Shown here one piece after another: positions 11,048 through 21,174 of a DNA stretch of 64,000 nt (the stretch's first letter is position 1; the number at the start of each line of letters is the position of its first letter). The notes beneath the pieces were generated by a model. The model was given only the letters and a program-made list of their open reading frames with translations, was not told the origin of the DNA and ran no database searches. The stretch is from assembly GCA_021234155.1 (NCBI GenBank), contig JAJEKV010000001.1, positions 37,866,826 through 37,930,825 of the forward strand, written 5' to 3'. This DNA comes from Isoetes taiwanensis (lineage: Eukaryota > Streptophyta > Lycopodiopsida > Isoetales > Isoetaceae). Position numbers and translations under genes: made by a program.

Positions 11048-11688
11048 TGGCAAGGTATCAATTACTTGCTTTTGCTTAGCATCTGACTCAATGGAGGCAA
11101 GCCTAATAATGCAAAGCAACTTATCTTTACGTATAGCCTTATCTAACTGCCTGATGGTGATAGACTGCATAATGGGGTTTAAGGAGTCACCTTTTATAGT
11201 CACGCGGGCTCCGTTAGCGGCGTTGAAGGTAACTTCCCGTTTCTCGCAGTCTATATTGGCTTTTGCAGATGCCAAGAATTCCATACCAACAATCAGATCA
11301 TATTTGCCAATATCCATTATCTCGGCACCCAAGGCAACTGGTGCACCTGGCAACTGCATCTTAAGGTTAATGCGACGGCCATAAGTGTGCCTGATCTTAC
11401 CACTGGCTAAAGAGACGGGTTTCGGTCGGGATCTCAAAGTTTCAAGCCGCAATACCTGGGCCATTCTAGGAGAAGCAAAATTATGTGTACTACCCGTATC
11501 CATCAGAATTATAAAAGGCTTGCTGTCTACTTGGCCTATGGTGGAAATAACGGCAGGCTGACTTTCAGCAGTGGCGGTTTCAATAGCTGCAAGGATATGG
11601 GACTCACCGTGAATGTATTCGGGAGCCTCCTCCTCGACAGGTAGAGTCGACTCGAGATCGTCCCAATCGAGGTCGGCCATGGCCAGCT
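11048..11688 (-). pseudogene. Aspartic protease (pol 5' part)
   Basis: This segment continues the frame of the zinc knuckle and contains FIILMDTGSTHNFAS, with the DTG active site of retropepsins, followed by DLIVGMEFLASAKANIDCE, the usual protease tail. The protease would cut the Gag-Pol polyprotein and work as a dimer. This domain itself looks intact. The downstream in-frame TAA at 11045-11047 separates it from RT. Confidence 0.85.
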
Positions 11689-12738
11689 GGGCAGTCTGTG
11701 TGACATAAGGGCAGTTCTGCATGAAGTGCCCGGGCCGCATACACCTATAACATGCCTTATCTCTGCGTAGCTGTTCGCGAGCCTCTTTGGGAATAAACTG
11801 TAAGAGGTTTCAAACTTCCTTACCTTGAAGGAGACTTTCTTTTCCTGGCGGCCATAAGAGTTCTGCTGAGAGGGCCCCGGACTTGGTGAACGGGGTTTGT
11901 AAGGTGTGGACGGGCGTGGCTGCGAGTAAGGAGCAGGACGCGGATACTGGTTCCTTGGTGTGTCCTCCTCGAGGCTCAATGCCTTAGCCTCAGCCTCTGC
12001 AACTGATTTTGGGTCTATGGCCTTAACCATTCGTTTAATGGATGAGGCCAACCCTTCAATGTATCCCTCCACCGCCCTCTTTTCATTCATACCTGGTACA
12101 TACAGCCTCAGGCGCATGAATTCATCAGTGTAGGCCTGAACTGACATACCCTTCTGCTCTAACCTGTAAAAGGTCTGGATTTGTTGGCATTTGTGTGCAC
12201 GAGGCACATAATGTGACTTAAAAGCTTTGGCAAACTTTTTGAACTTGCACCTGCTTCTGTCCAGATGCTTGGCTCTGGCATAGCCCTTCCACCAAATACG
12301 GGCAGCTCCTGTAAGGTTTGTGATGGCAACCTTTCCTGTATCCTTTTCTGTCATGCCATAGGATTTCCCAAACTCTTTCATTTCGTCCAACCAGGACTCT
12401 GCATTCAGTCCGCCCCTAGATTTCCCATCAAACTGGGCTAGTTTCCTATTCTTCCATATACTAGTTATGGCCGTATCAACCGTCTTGCGGTACTCCTTAT
12501 CTCGGCGCTTTGCATGATCACCGGATGATACAGATGACTCAGAAGACACAGAAGTGGCTGATGGTGAAGAGGTGGCACTATCCCTTGAGGAACTTCGATG
12601 GCGTTTGGAACGGTGCTTCCCTCGTGCGGGTACAGGACTTGGTTCAGGTGCAAGTGGCTGCTGGGGTGGTGGACTTGGCGGCAACGGAGGTAACTCCGGT
12701 CCATCCTCCTGTACATGCTGCGGTGGGTTGGCATTCAA
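11689..12738 (-). pseudogene. Gag polyprotein with zinc knuckle, one frameshift
   Basis: Gag forms the particle and binds element RNA. After a Pro/Ser-rich start, the retrotransposon gag domain is visible: LAQFDGKSRGGLNAESWL, IWWKGYARAK, FKSHYVPRAH and YTDEFMRLRLYVPG. Near 11812 the frame shifts. In the new frame the sequence ACYRCMRPGHFMQNCP is a perfect CX2CX4HX4C knuckle. At least one lost base and one stop lie in the linker near 11800. Everything else expected for a chromovirus gag is present. The initiator at 12738 gives 400 codons before the false stop. Confidence 0.9.
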
Positions 12739-13126
12739 GACATAGGTTTGCAGCTCAACTAATTATTGCTTCATCAACATTAGTTCTTGTTCAGGTGTTA
12801 GTCTACTGGCATTTGAGGGCGTCTGCCAGGAGGCGTTGCGTGCACCGTCTATATCGAGCATAAAAAGGTATAAGCAGAATTATAGTGACATCAAGTCTCC
12901 CAAAGAAATTCATTTGGGATAGTATTTAGAGAAAGAGAATACAAAAGAAAGTACAATAGCAAGGATCCTTATCACAAGTAAAAAACAGTCGTTACATTAA
13001 GGTTCGGTACATTGGTAGTGACAAAAGTTGATACAAGGATATAATACAAGGACAGACATTATACATTGGAGATTTGAAGTTCAACTCGTATATAGCAAAA
13101 AAAAAACAAAACTGAGGAGACCGGGC

Positions 13127-13615
13127 CTAGGGATTCGCAAATGGGTACAAAATAGAGTAGCGAACACTTTCACGTACAGCTCTAACGAGCTTGTAACATG
13201 CCCAGGCCTGGACGATAACAGGTTGGTAATCTAGCGTTGGGCTAATAATAAGGAGATTAAAAAGCCTCCTTGCATAGAAGATTTGCCACAAATGATCGTT
13301 GGCATCCTCAAAAGCTTCGTGCCTTGACATGTCCCAATAGTCCCATGTGCGACGAAGAGTTTGCTTCAGGTCGTCAAAGGCCCGTTCTCTGAGAATGTTA
13401 ACTATCTCCATCCCCTTGGCTGGATCATAGGGCTCTCCTGGCTGTGCGGGTTCCCCTACCTCGTAACCTTCGTCCCATTCCGGGTACTCCCCATACCTTT
13501 GGCCATAATCCTGGTCGGGCGGCCCTGGATCATCTCTTCGTATCTGGTTGATAATTCTTTCTTCATATTCTTCGAGTGTCTCGTCTGCAAGACGGTAGGA
13601 ATGAATATAGAACAT
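13127..13615 (-). CDS. Extra ORF 4 of the retrotransposon (162 aa), unknown function
   Basis: This intact frame lies in the same direction as gag, 388 bp upstream of it. The first 75 residues are acidic and rich in Tyr, Pro and Gly. The C-terminal part (about residues 75-160) is likely helical, with LKQTLRRTWDYWDM and LFNLLIISPTLDYQPVIVQAWACYKLV. I do not recognise the family. It has no zinc knuckle or catalytic signature. It may be a separate protein or an exon of a larger spliced product from the 5' half of the element. Confidence 0.6.
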   Translation of the reverse strand: MFYIHSYRLADETLEEYEERIINQIRRDDPGPPDQDYGQRYGEYPEWDEGYEVGEPAQPGEPYDPAKGMEIVNILRERAFDDLKQTLRRTWDYWDMSRHEAFEDANDHLWQIFYARRLFNLLIISPTLDYQPVIVQAWACYKLVRAVRESVRYSILYPFANP

Positions 13616-13799
13616 TTTATGATACTCTAAACTCTAATAGATGGAATAACGCATCATGGAAGAGAACAATTTTTTTAATTGTATTCATTGATACAATAGT
13701 CCCAATTGATAAAAAGATGGCACATCATATATTGTAACATGGATAAAGAAAATGCCAAACTAGAATTTTACAACTATACGCAATGCGTAATACAACTAT

Positions 13800-15209
13800 C
13801 TAAGAACTAGGTCCCTCGTCTTCGTCCATAGGCTGAGGAGGTGGACTGTAGCGCATCAGGGTAGCATTGGGGCTAGTAGAGAGGGCGGCTCGAGCTGCTG
13901 CCTCTGGTGGTAAGCAAGTGGCTAAAGGTGCCGCCACAAGAAGTCGCATATTAGCGCAGCCCGCCACGTCCCCCAATGCTGCTATAGCCAAATCCCTACG
14001 GACCAAGGTAATGGTAGTGGCGTGATAGTCAATCTTCTTATGGCCGGCTGAAGTGGATATGGCTCGGAGCGCCCACCAAGAAGCTTCAGAAGAAGGCCCC
14101 AAGTTCTTGGAGAAGAACAGTACCTCTCCTTGCCGGAAAGCTGAAAGAAAGAATCGGGGCACATGGTTACCCATTGCCCTAATCTGAGGATCCCCGGAGG
14201 TCTCCGCTTCCTTTTCCAAGTTCACGGGGAGCTTCTCCTCTTCTACTTCCTTGTCATCTCTAAGGCTGACCTTGGTGTCCCAAAGGTCTTCCACCTCTTC
14301 ATCCATACCTCCCATGGTAATCTGCAATGGCTGATCTGGGGGTGGAAGCCGCATCTGGGCTGCAAAATGCTCCTCCGGAGGCTGGGGTGTGTCAGTCAAC
14401 AAGAACTGCCGAAGTGACAAAAGGGTCTCAACGGGCTCTAGTTCTTCTGGCCGGTATGCCAACAAGTTCTCAACTGGTGAGGGATGCACAACCGGTGTGG
14501 TAAAATCAAGGAAGTCATCCTGGCAATACTCAGCAAGATCATAGAGGACCTCTATCTTCTTGCGGCGGATCCCAGTAATGACGCGGTAGGCCCACATAAT
14601 GTCCTCAAGAATCAGGTACTCTTGGTTATTCAAGAGTACTGTAGGAAGAAGGTTTAGCCCTTCGAGCTTGAGGGCTTTCTCTCGACTGGCAGGGGCTTCA
14701 GTGGCAAGTTCCCTCCACCTTACAAAATCCTGCTCGTCGACGACTTCGTCGTCTTCCGGGTCAGGAGGTACAGGCGTAGAGGAATGCTCAGCAGTTATCT
14801 CCTCATCCTCAATATACTGGTCCATAATGATGGCCAGTGCAAATCGGGCCTCAAAACAGGTTTCCCGATCTATTGTAACAATAGGGAGGTCAGTCCCCCG
14901 TCTCCTTATGCCCTTGATGACATTCCGGGCGTGCTCATCATCTCCTAGCATCTCAAGCAAAGTGTGGAAGTCGAGATAGAGTTGTGTGTCGTCTTCATTG
15001 GAGACGCAAGCAGGTACAATCTCCTCATGGAAAAACCGAAGGAAGGCAGCATAGTCTAGGTGCACCTGCATGTTGGAGACGAGGTCTATCTGCTGGAGCA
15101 GATAAGGGTGAAGGAGATCAAAGGGGACCGCAGGGTCCCAATGCTCTCCATCCAAATACCACTGCTGCAAGGTTGGGCGAGCCATGAGCAGGGTAGCCCT
15201 TAAGCCCAA
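13800..15209 (-). CDS. Extra ORF 3 of the retrotransposon (469 aa), unknown function
   Basis: This is the longest intact frame of the element. The first Met is used here; a second at residue 9 (MARPTLQQWYLDG) is equally likely. The protein is acidic and mostly predicted helical, with DLLHPYLLQQIDLVSN, YLDFHTLLEMLGDDEHA and acid-rich linkers such as PPDPEDDEVVDEQD. It ends in a low-complexity tail (PPPQPMDEDEGPSS). Around residues 395-425 the stretch YHATTITLVRRDLAIAA resembles the last strand-helix of a histone fold (H3: [17 protein letters not shown]). That likeness is weak and short. I do not recognise the rest. The long open frame beside a shattered pol suggests retained function. Confidence 0.65.
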   Translation of the reverse strand: MGLRATLLMARPTLQQWYLDGEHWDPAVPFDLLHPYLLQQIDLVSNMQVHLDYAAFLRFFHEEIVPACVSNEDDTQLYLDFHTLLEMLGDDEHARNVIKGIRRRGTDLPIVTIDRETCFEARFALAIIMDQYIEDEEITAEHSSTPVPPDPEDDEVVDEQDFVRWRELATEAPASREKALKLEGLNLLPTVLLNNQEYLILEDIMWAYRVITGIRRKKIEVLYDLAEYCQDDFLDFTTPVVHPSPVENLLAYRPEELEPVETLLSLRQFLLTDTPQPPEEHFAAQMRLPPPDQPLQITMGGMDEEVEDLWDTKVSLRDDKEVEEEKLPVNLEKEAETSGDPQIRAMGNHVPRFFLSAFRQGEVLFFSKNLGPSSEASWWALRAISTSAGHKKIDYHATTITLVRRDLAIAALGDVAGCANMRLLVAAPLATCLPPEAAARAALSTSPNATLMRYSPPPQPMDEDEGPSS

Positions 15210-15928
15210 ATTTTTATAGGTGTAATTTAGAATGTGAGGCGAATCTTAGCTTTTTTCGATTAGTTATGTTGGCGATTTTGTTTCGGGCTTCAATTTGAGT
15301 TGTAGCAACCTTGGCGAATCTTTCATCCATCAAGCGATGGAATATATACTTTTTTCTCATGTAAAATTTGGGTCTACAATATATATTTGTTATGTCCATA
15401 TACAGTTGTAAGCGTAATGCTCACATAATGAATATACATGTTACCAGACATTGGCATATGATTGTAAATCTCAATAGCTCCACACTAAGGGCTAAACAAC
15501 AACAAGTACATAAACTTAGCCGAGGCATGATTGCATATTATGGTGGGCAAGCACAAATCGATTTGATTCCAGTCATCTTTTTAAGATTGGATAAACAACA
15601 GACCAAAAGCAAAAATACTCCAGGATTGCATACCTGGATGTTGGAACCGGATCATGAAATCCATATAACATGCATGGGTTTTTCCTTTTCCTTTTTTTTT
15701 TTTCTTGGAGGTAAACGACAATTCTAAAAAACTCACCAAGAATAGAATTCTATTAATTTTACATGATTTTATGAGGTTAAGGGGCGATTTTAGAATAATT
15801 ACCAAGAATAAAATTCACATGGGGGCGAATCCAAGAATCTATCATTTAGTGATGTAGGCTAATTTATGAGTGGAGGGAGAAAATTTCGTAGACAAGGTGG
15901 CGATATTTTATCTCCTTTTATCACCTAG
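15210..15928 (-). other. Non-coding spacer between extra ORFs 2 and 3
   Basis: About 0.7 kb, AT-rich, with a short T-run near 15694. No coding signal is visible on the element strand. It could be an intron or hold a start signal for ORF 3. Confidence 0.5.
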
Positions 15929-16711
15929 TCACCGCAACTCCCCTCGGATCCTTCGAGCTAGCTGGAGGTCCTTGGGCATGATGGTAACCCTCTTCGCATG
16001 TATCGCGCAGAGGTTGGCGTCACTCAAAATCTCTATGAGGTAAGCCTCAGCAGCCCCCTGAAGTGCGAGGATTGCAAAGGCTTGGAACCTCAGATCAGTT
16101 TTAAACTCCTGGGCAATTTCCCGTACAAGCCGCTGGAAAGGGAGCCGACGGATCAATGGCTCAGTAGACTTCTGATACTTACGTATCTCCCGAAGTGCTA
16201 CCGTGCCCGGTCGATATCTGTGGGGCTTTCGCGGCTTGAGGGTCGCCTTCAGTGATGGGAGGGATTTCCCACCGGTTGTTGGATGCTTTGCCCGCTGCAC
16301 GATTTGCTCCCGCCTCTGAGCTGATGTCTTCTTGGCAATGGCGGCATTCTTCTGTAAGCGGGTCTTATAATCCACACCTCCTTTAACGGGTTTGGTGTTC
16401 TTTCTCTTCAACTTCCTGTTACCCCACTCCGTAGCCTTCCTATTCTTGGGTCCGCCCTGCTCTACAGGTTGATCTTGTTGCTGGGCAACAGTTTGATCCT
16501 GCTGCTGTTCAACGTTGTGATCCCCCTGTTGGTCAACTTGCTGGTCCTCCTGCTGATCAACTTGCTGGTTTTGGGCGTCCTCTGCTTCCCTACGGAGCCT
16601 CTCCTTCTCAGCTTCCCGGGCTTCCTTGTTCAAGCGCGCTTGTACTCGCCTGGCAAGCTCCGTATGGTACCGGTCCGGGTAGGCTCGCATGTCAGCTTGC
16701 ACGGTGTCCAT
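15929..16711 (-). CDS. Retrotransposon-encoded histone H3-fold protein (260 aa)
   Basis: The last 98 residues (163-260) line up without gaps with H3 residues 38-135. Anchors are [35 protein letters not shown] and [14 protein letters not shown]. About 79-82 of 98 positions are identical, depending on the H3 compared. Tyr at H3 position 41 and Leu at 90 resemble plant H3.3 rather than H3.1. Loop 1 has no insertion, so this is not CenH3. Residues for H3-H3' pairing (Cys110, His113, Asp123) are kept. Changes cluster in the end of helix 2, where GLFEDTN becomes EILSDAN. The tail is new: a charged coiled-coil-like start (1-48), a Gln/Asp repeat (about 49-85) and a Lys/Arg region (88-145), with only a PTTGGK relic of the H3 tail. 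Known role of the fold: DNA wrapping with H4. Inferred role: packaging or marking element DNA. Confidence 0.92.
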   Translation of the reverse strand: MDTVQADMRAYPDRYHTELARRVQARLNKEAREAEKERLRREAEDAQNQQVDQQEDQQVDQQGDHNVEQQQDQTVAQQQDQPVEQGGPKNRKATEWGNRKLKRKNTKPVKGGVDYKTRLQKNAAIAKKTSAQRREQIVQRAKHPTTGGKSLPSLKATLKPRKPHRYRPGTVALREIRKYQKSTEPLIRRLPFQRLVREIAQEFKTDLRFQAFAILALQGAAEAYLIEILSDANLCAIHAKRVTIMPKDLQLARRIRGELR

Positions 16712-16741
16712 GCGGTCTTGGGTGAAGCTAGGTAATGCATT

Positions 16742-17233
16742 CTAAAAAACGAAGCTATTCAGCTTAGCATCCCAATGAAAAGGAGGAAGGTAATAGTGGT
16801 CCATGCATACAATCACATGGCCTCTACCGAGGTAGTAAAAGCGGTTGGCACGCGCTTCTGGGAGGCCGCTAGCTATTTGCTGAAGATCTTCTAGCCTAGC
16901 CATGTGCATGATTCTTTGGGCCTCTGTTCTAATGAGGTCATCGGGGTTTTCCTCAAGGTTAGGCGAGGGGTAGAACTTGACGAAGGCAAAAGCTCTGTCT
17001 GGCTGCTCCACAATGGTGTAAGATTGGTTAGCAGCATTCAACTTCATGAGGAACCGCTCATTAAAGTGGAAAATAGGAAATGGGATGCGGCGGTTCTCGG
17101 TAAAATGCTTTACAAACAAGTCGAGGACCACGTCAATATCATTATGGTCCTCACCTAGGTGGTCTACGAGCACACAAAAGAGCTGGTAGACAGTTAAGGT
17201 CTTTAAGTCAACCGTGAGCTTAAAGCGCGGCAT
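16742..17233 (-). CDS. Extra ORF 1 of the retrotransposon (163 aa), unknown function
   Basis: This is the first ORF after the primer-binding site, intact, ending 30 bp before the histone-fold ORF. The N-terminus MPRFKLTVDLKTLTVYQLFCVLVDHL is followed by a mixed alpha/beta-looking body with FPIFHFNERFLMKL, FAFVKFYPSPNLEENP and a C-terminus rich in Tyr and Phe (YYLPPFHW). No signal peptide, zinc motif or catalytic signature is seen, and I do not recognise the family. The tight spacing to the next ORF suggests a shared transcript, with reinitiation or splicing needed to express the second. Confidence 0.6.
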   Translation of the reverse strand: MPRFKLTVDLKTLTVYQLFCVLVDHLGEDHNDIDVVLDLFVKHFTENRRIPFPIFHFNERFLMKLNAANQSYTIVEQPDRAFAFVKFYPSPNLEENPDDLIRTEAQRIMHMARLEDLQQIASGLPEARANRFYYLGRGHVIVCMDHYYLPPFHWDAKLNSFVF

Positions 17234-17460
17234 GGCGACGGCTAGTGATGGCCAGTAACAGAGAAGAAGTAAGGCGCTCAGGCGTGAGTAGGTGGCGCTA
17301 AAGGGTAGGCAAAGGCACTAAGGGTTTTGGGTAGGTGCGGGGTGTGAGGGAAGGTCGGCTATGGCAGCAATAGAGCTGAGGTCCGGTGGCTATGGCGGAA
17401 AAGGTCGTCCAGAAGAAGCACGCCTTTAAAAAGTAACTTAAATTTAAATTTCAACGTTCA

Positions 17461-17494
<34 letters not shown>

Positions 17495-17514
17495 CAATTT
17501 TTTTTTTTTTTTAA
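17461..17514 (+). repeat. Long T-runs in the element leader
   Basis: Two T-runs of roughly 26 and 14 bases lie between the primer-binding site and extra ORF 1. On the coding strand they are poly-A stretches. Run length may be unreliable in the assembly. Confidence 0.8.
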
Positions 17515-17926
17515 ATTAAACAGGCACGTATAAAAATACGCGCGACCGTATGGGGCGCTGCGATCTTTATACAGCCTCAACTCGTCGAGAAAAACACCTC
17601 CAAGACAAAGCTAGCCCTTTTGATTTTCGGCCACCGTTGTCCTGTTTAAGCCCCTCGAAACGCCCCTTAGGGTATTTGGGAGGTGCCCGATCCATTGGAG
17701 CCATTTTCGCCTTCATCCGAGCTACCTACAAAAGGTTATAGCCCTTCCAAACTTGGGTCTTCCAGTCGCCCTAAACTTCTTAAGAACTTACAATCTACTA
17801 CATTAACCTAGCACAAAACCAAACATCAGAGAGCCAAACAATCACTCTAGCTTAACTCCCTCCTAACTGCCGGACTAACGAGTTAGGGTTTGGTCAGTGC
17901 TATGATTTCGAGTAACCGAAATCACG

Positions 17927-17938
17927 GCTCTGATACCA
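17927..17938 (-). promoter_or_regulatory. Primer-binding site for initiator tRNA-Met
   Basis: On the minus strand TGGTATCAGAGC lies one base inside the 5' LTR. It is the canonical plant LTR-retrotransposon site complementary to the 3' end of initiator tRNA-Met. It fixes both the element's direction and the LTR edge. Confidence 0.95.
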
Positions 17939-17939
17939 C

Positions 17940-19554
17940 TGTGACGCTCCCTGAACATATACGATCCTCGGACGTATACATACGGGGACTTTCCCCTCCC
18001 ATGGCGACCGACTCGCCACGAGCAGGGCCCTCCGTCTAACTCGGACCATCTATGACAAGATGCTCGAGTGAAGGACACAGAGGGGTCATTCGGCCCACGC
18101 CTTCAATGGGGCTCCTATGTCGCGGAAGCGTGAATACATGTTAGCACACAGCATAAATCATATATAAATAACCACCACGAAGGGTGGCACATCCATCCAA
18201 GTACTAACGGCAAAGAATATGCATCTAATCCTAAGGAAAACACCCCAAACCCATGGTTCTACCCCGGCTCAGACTCCAGTGAGGATCGACTGACGGCTAG
18301 GTCTCAAGAGATCAGCAGACCGAATCTTGACATGGCGTTGGCTGGCATAGAACATCGGCTAGGGTTGTCCATCCATCCGCCCCTCCTGTGCACACTTTGC
18401 AGATGAGTCGAATCATGCTATGGAGTCACTATAGCCTTCCGGACACGCAGACTCAACGTATCACCCTTCCAGCCTACTACAGGGTTCATGAAGCCCCGTC
18501 CGATGAGGCAGGTCAGGGAAGCGTCCCCTTCCAGGATCACAGGGTTCCATGGGTGAGCTAGAGAATACGTGCCGCATCAGCGACCCCCGCATCCGTACCC
18601 AACTTACTCACCCTAAATCTACTCAAAGTGCAGGATGCTCCATACGGATCACACCTCTACACCCAGGGAGTGTCAGACCCATACCCGGCCCTCTACGTGA
18701 CCGGCTATCAGGCCTAGCCCACTGTAGGAGTCTCAGGAGCCTTTTATGTTCATGCAAGACCCCACCCCCAGCCCCACTTCACCACTGTGTCCCTTGTTTG
18801 GTGCTAAGTCATTCCATAGCATCCACGACTCGTTGGTCTCTTGTGCACAGGCCGCATCTAATGGGAATATTACAGGGCTCTATCTAGGAGCATACTATCA
18901 TACATGAGCTCAGAGGTCTCTACCCCCCTTAATTCCCCCATTTCCAGAGTAATACCATACAAAGAACTATCAATCCATCCTTTAAGAGCAAAACCATAAT
19001 CAGAATATAAAGAGAACTTACCTTTACAATCAAGGGTTAGCTCCTACGAGTAAAACACAGAGAGAACAGACAAAACAACACAACAAGTGCCCAACAGAGG
19101 TGCTACCCTAGAATTCTCAAGCTACACTAACCACCCACCTGAGTTCCTGCTGGACCCGTTATCATTTGGTGCTTCCATCTTCCTGGGACTTGGTGCTCAG
19201 CTCTGGTTACACAGGTATAAGTGCTTTGGCAAAGGTGGCGCTCAGCTCCTCAAGGTCGATTATGGTTGATATGGGGGTGGTGATCCACCTTAATGGTTCA
19301 AAGTAGTATTCACCATGCTGGCCAATCGAGTTTGGCCAGGTGGCGCTTTCCCAAACCATAATTAGCTTAATTATCCTTTTTAAATGTTAATTCCTTAATT
19401 ATAGGTTATTATCCTTAATAATTAAATTACCATAGCTAATTTAATCCCTTTTAGGTCAACCCCCTAGGTTACCATACCCCATGGTGGCGTATCTATATTG
19501 GGTGACGTGTCAATATATCTATACGTATACCGTATAAATACTTGGAACGTCACA
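17940..19554 (-). repeat. 5' LTR of the histone retrotransposon (1615 bp)
   Basis: This is the pair of 5661-7295, with the same TGTGACG/CGTCACA termini and flanked on the right by the GGTTT duplication. It would supply the promoter for all element ORFs in the minus direction. Relative to the other LTR it has a 6-bp insertion near 18770, lacks the 23-bp segment and shows about 20 scattered substitutions. Confidence 0.95.
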
Positions 19555-19559
19555 GGTTT

Positions 19560-20486
19560 AGTCACAAATTTGAAGTTCTACATGCACGATTCAGAGAACG
19601 AATTTATGTTCAATGCACAGCCAACAGCCAATGCCTATTCTTACGGCTCAATCATCCAGAAATAAGTGGGGCAAATAGATGGGCAGTAACAACAATAGCA
19701 TCTTGTAATCACGAATAAATATCGGACATTTTCCTTCCTTCTTATATCTTAAAAACTGCCAAGAACGCTTTCCATTCCTGTCCACTTCTTCATTGAAAAT
19801 AAACAATCAAAAGTCAGCCTTACCTAAAAAATGTACAGATGCAATTTAATGGCATTCATGGTGCTGTCGGACTAAAAAAACACAACGGAACTATAAGGAA
19901 AAAAAAAAGGTCTAGATGCCAGTTATGTTGTTATCTTGGAAAAAATAGATTGATGAGGTTGCCGCTTAGCTTGGATGATGTTAAGCATTCGGCAGATGAA
20001 AATCATGCAAGGCTGAGACATGACGATTTGGGATTTTGTCCAATACAAAGTTCTTCAGTTCTTATGAGTTTTGAAGAAATGTACACTAAAACTCTGCGCG
20101 AGGCACCGAACCGCGGACCGACGTTTCTCCTCCTATCTCCTCCTATCTCCGTGTCCACTTTGGGTTATTTTCTTAATTTTCTTGGTCGTTGATCTCAAAA
20201 TTCTTAGATCCAATGGTAGATTATAAGCCAATTAAGATTTTGGTGCGATGGAGGTGCTACGTGGATAGCTTTGAATTGCAAGAATGGCTGTAGGCTTGGT
20301 TGGGTTGGTGTGCTAATAAGTTTGCCGTTGATATTAAAAAAAATCAAATTTAGCCAAGTGCAATATGAATTATTATTTGTAGGTCATTTTAGCCAAACAA
20401 AAATACTATTTTTTTTTTCTTGTTAGCTTAGCCAAGTGCGATCTTAGTAATAAAAATTTAACGCCCTTAAAATTTATCCTAAATAG
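19560..20486. other. Spacer right of the retrotransposon
   Basis: This is the continuation of the interrupted target locus, AT-rich with a mixed segment near 20100. An exon of the exonuclease gene might lie here, but none is clear. The 117-codon frame at 19839-20192 has no recognisable features. Confidence 0.4.
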
Positions 20487-21174
20487 AAGAGGAGCAACAT
20501 GATCAACCAACATCATATATCCACATAACATGATAAATAATGAGAATAACATCTAATTCTAATGACATGCATCTAAGTTACAGCTAGGGTTCATTGATTA
20601 GAATTCGAGATCCAGATTGAGGCTTCTAGAATGGTTATACTAGAGATACGAAGTGCTAACTCATCTAGAACCCACAAAGGACTCTATTCCAAATACCGGC
20701 TCCTGAGGAACTCCCTCCCGCTCCCAGCATCTCCATGGCCTGCATGGGGGCCGAAGTAGCTCCCACTCCTTCTGATGCACACACTCTTTAGGGGCTATGC
20801 TATGCCACAGCAAACGGTTCTCGAAAACGAAGTTTCGACGAACAAGATTCCAAGACTGTTGGAGCCAGAAAAATGGCCTAGGGTTAGGGTTTGGCCATTT
20901 ATAGGTTAGGGTTGCCATGCCATGCCACGTGGCTCCCAATGGTTGCATCTGTGTGGGGGGTGCCCAATAGGATGGGGCCATGTGGAAATGGTTTCATCCC
21001 TAAGGTTGGCTAAGTTATGTAAACAACTTAGCCATGCTCCCTTATCCACACTCTATGGTATACAAGGTTCATTATCCACACTCTACGGTATACAAAGCTA
21101 CTAAGGTAGGCTTGTACGATGACATGGTCTAGAAATATACGTATTTATACCGTATATTTTAGGGGAACGTCACA
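20487..21174 (-). repeat. Truncated LTR, subfamily C
   Basis: From AGAGGAGCAACATGATCAAC to the end GGGGAACGTCACA it matches the second half of the LTR at 41404-43082. It is followed by a purine tract (21175-21188, on the minus strand) and about 0.3 kb of decayed internal sequence. The other half is missing. Confidence 0.75.

Larger units (their letters stand above)
5661..19554 (-). mobile_element. Complete Ty3/gypsy chromovirus carrying a histone H3-fold ORF
   Basis: This is a full-length LTR retrotransposon read on the minus strand. Right LTR (17940-19554) is the 5' LTR and left LTR (5661-7295) the 3' LTR. Both have TGTGACG/CGTCACA ends. The five bases GGTTT flank both sides (5656-5660 and 19555-19559), a target-site duplication. 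A primer-binding site for initiator tRNA-Met abuts the 5' LTR, and a purine tract abuts the 3' LTR. In coding order the inside holds four extra ORFs (163, 260, 469 and 162 aa), then gag, protease, RT, RNase H, integrase and chromodomain, then about 0.9 kb of untranslated sequence. I count roughly 20 substitutions and a few indels between the LTRs (about 98-99 % identity), so the insertion is young. Extra ORFs upstream of gag recall Ogre-type elements, but the chromodomain places this one among chromoviruses. Confidence 0.95.

Noticed and set aside
11790-11820. A 26-nt GTAAGG...TTACAG mini-intron in gag that would restore the frame
   Set aside because: It is too short for a plant spliceosomal intron. 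A single-base loss plus a substitution in the linker explains the break more simply.
15929-16711. The H3-like protein as a centromeric H3 (CenH3)
   Set aside because: Loop 1 has no insertion, the core is about 80 % identical to ordinary H3, and the KRVTIMPKD region is canonical. CenH3 proteins diverge more and have a longer loop 1.
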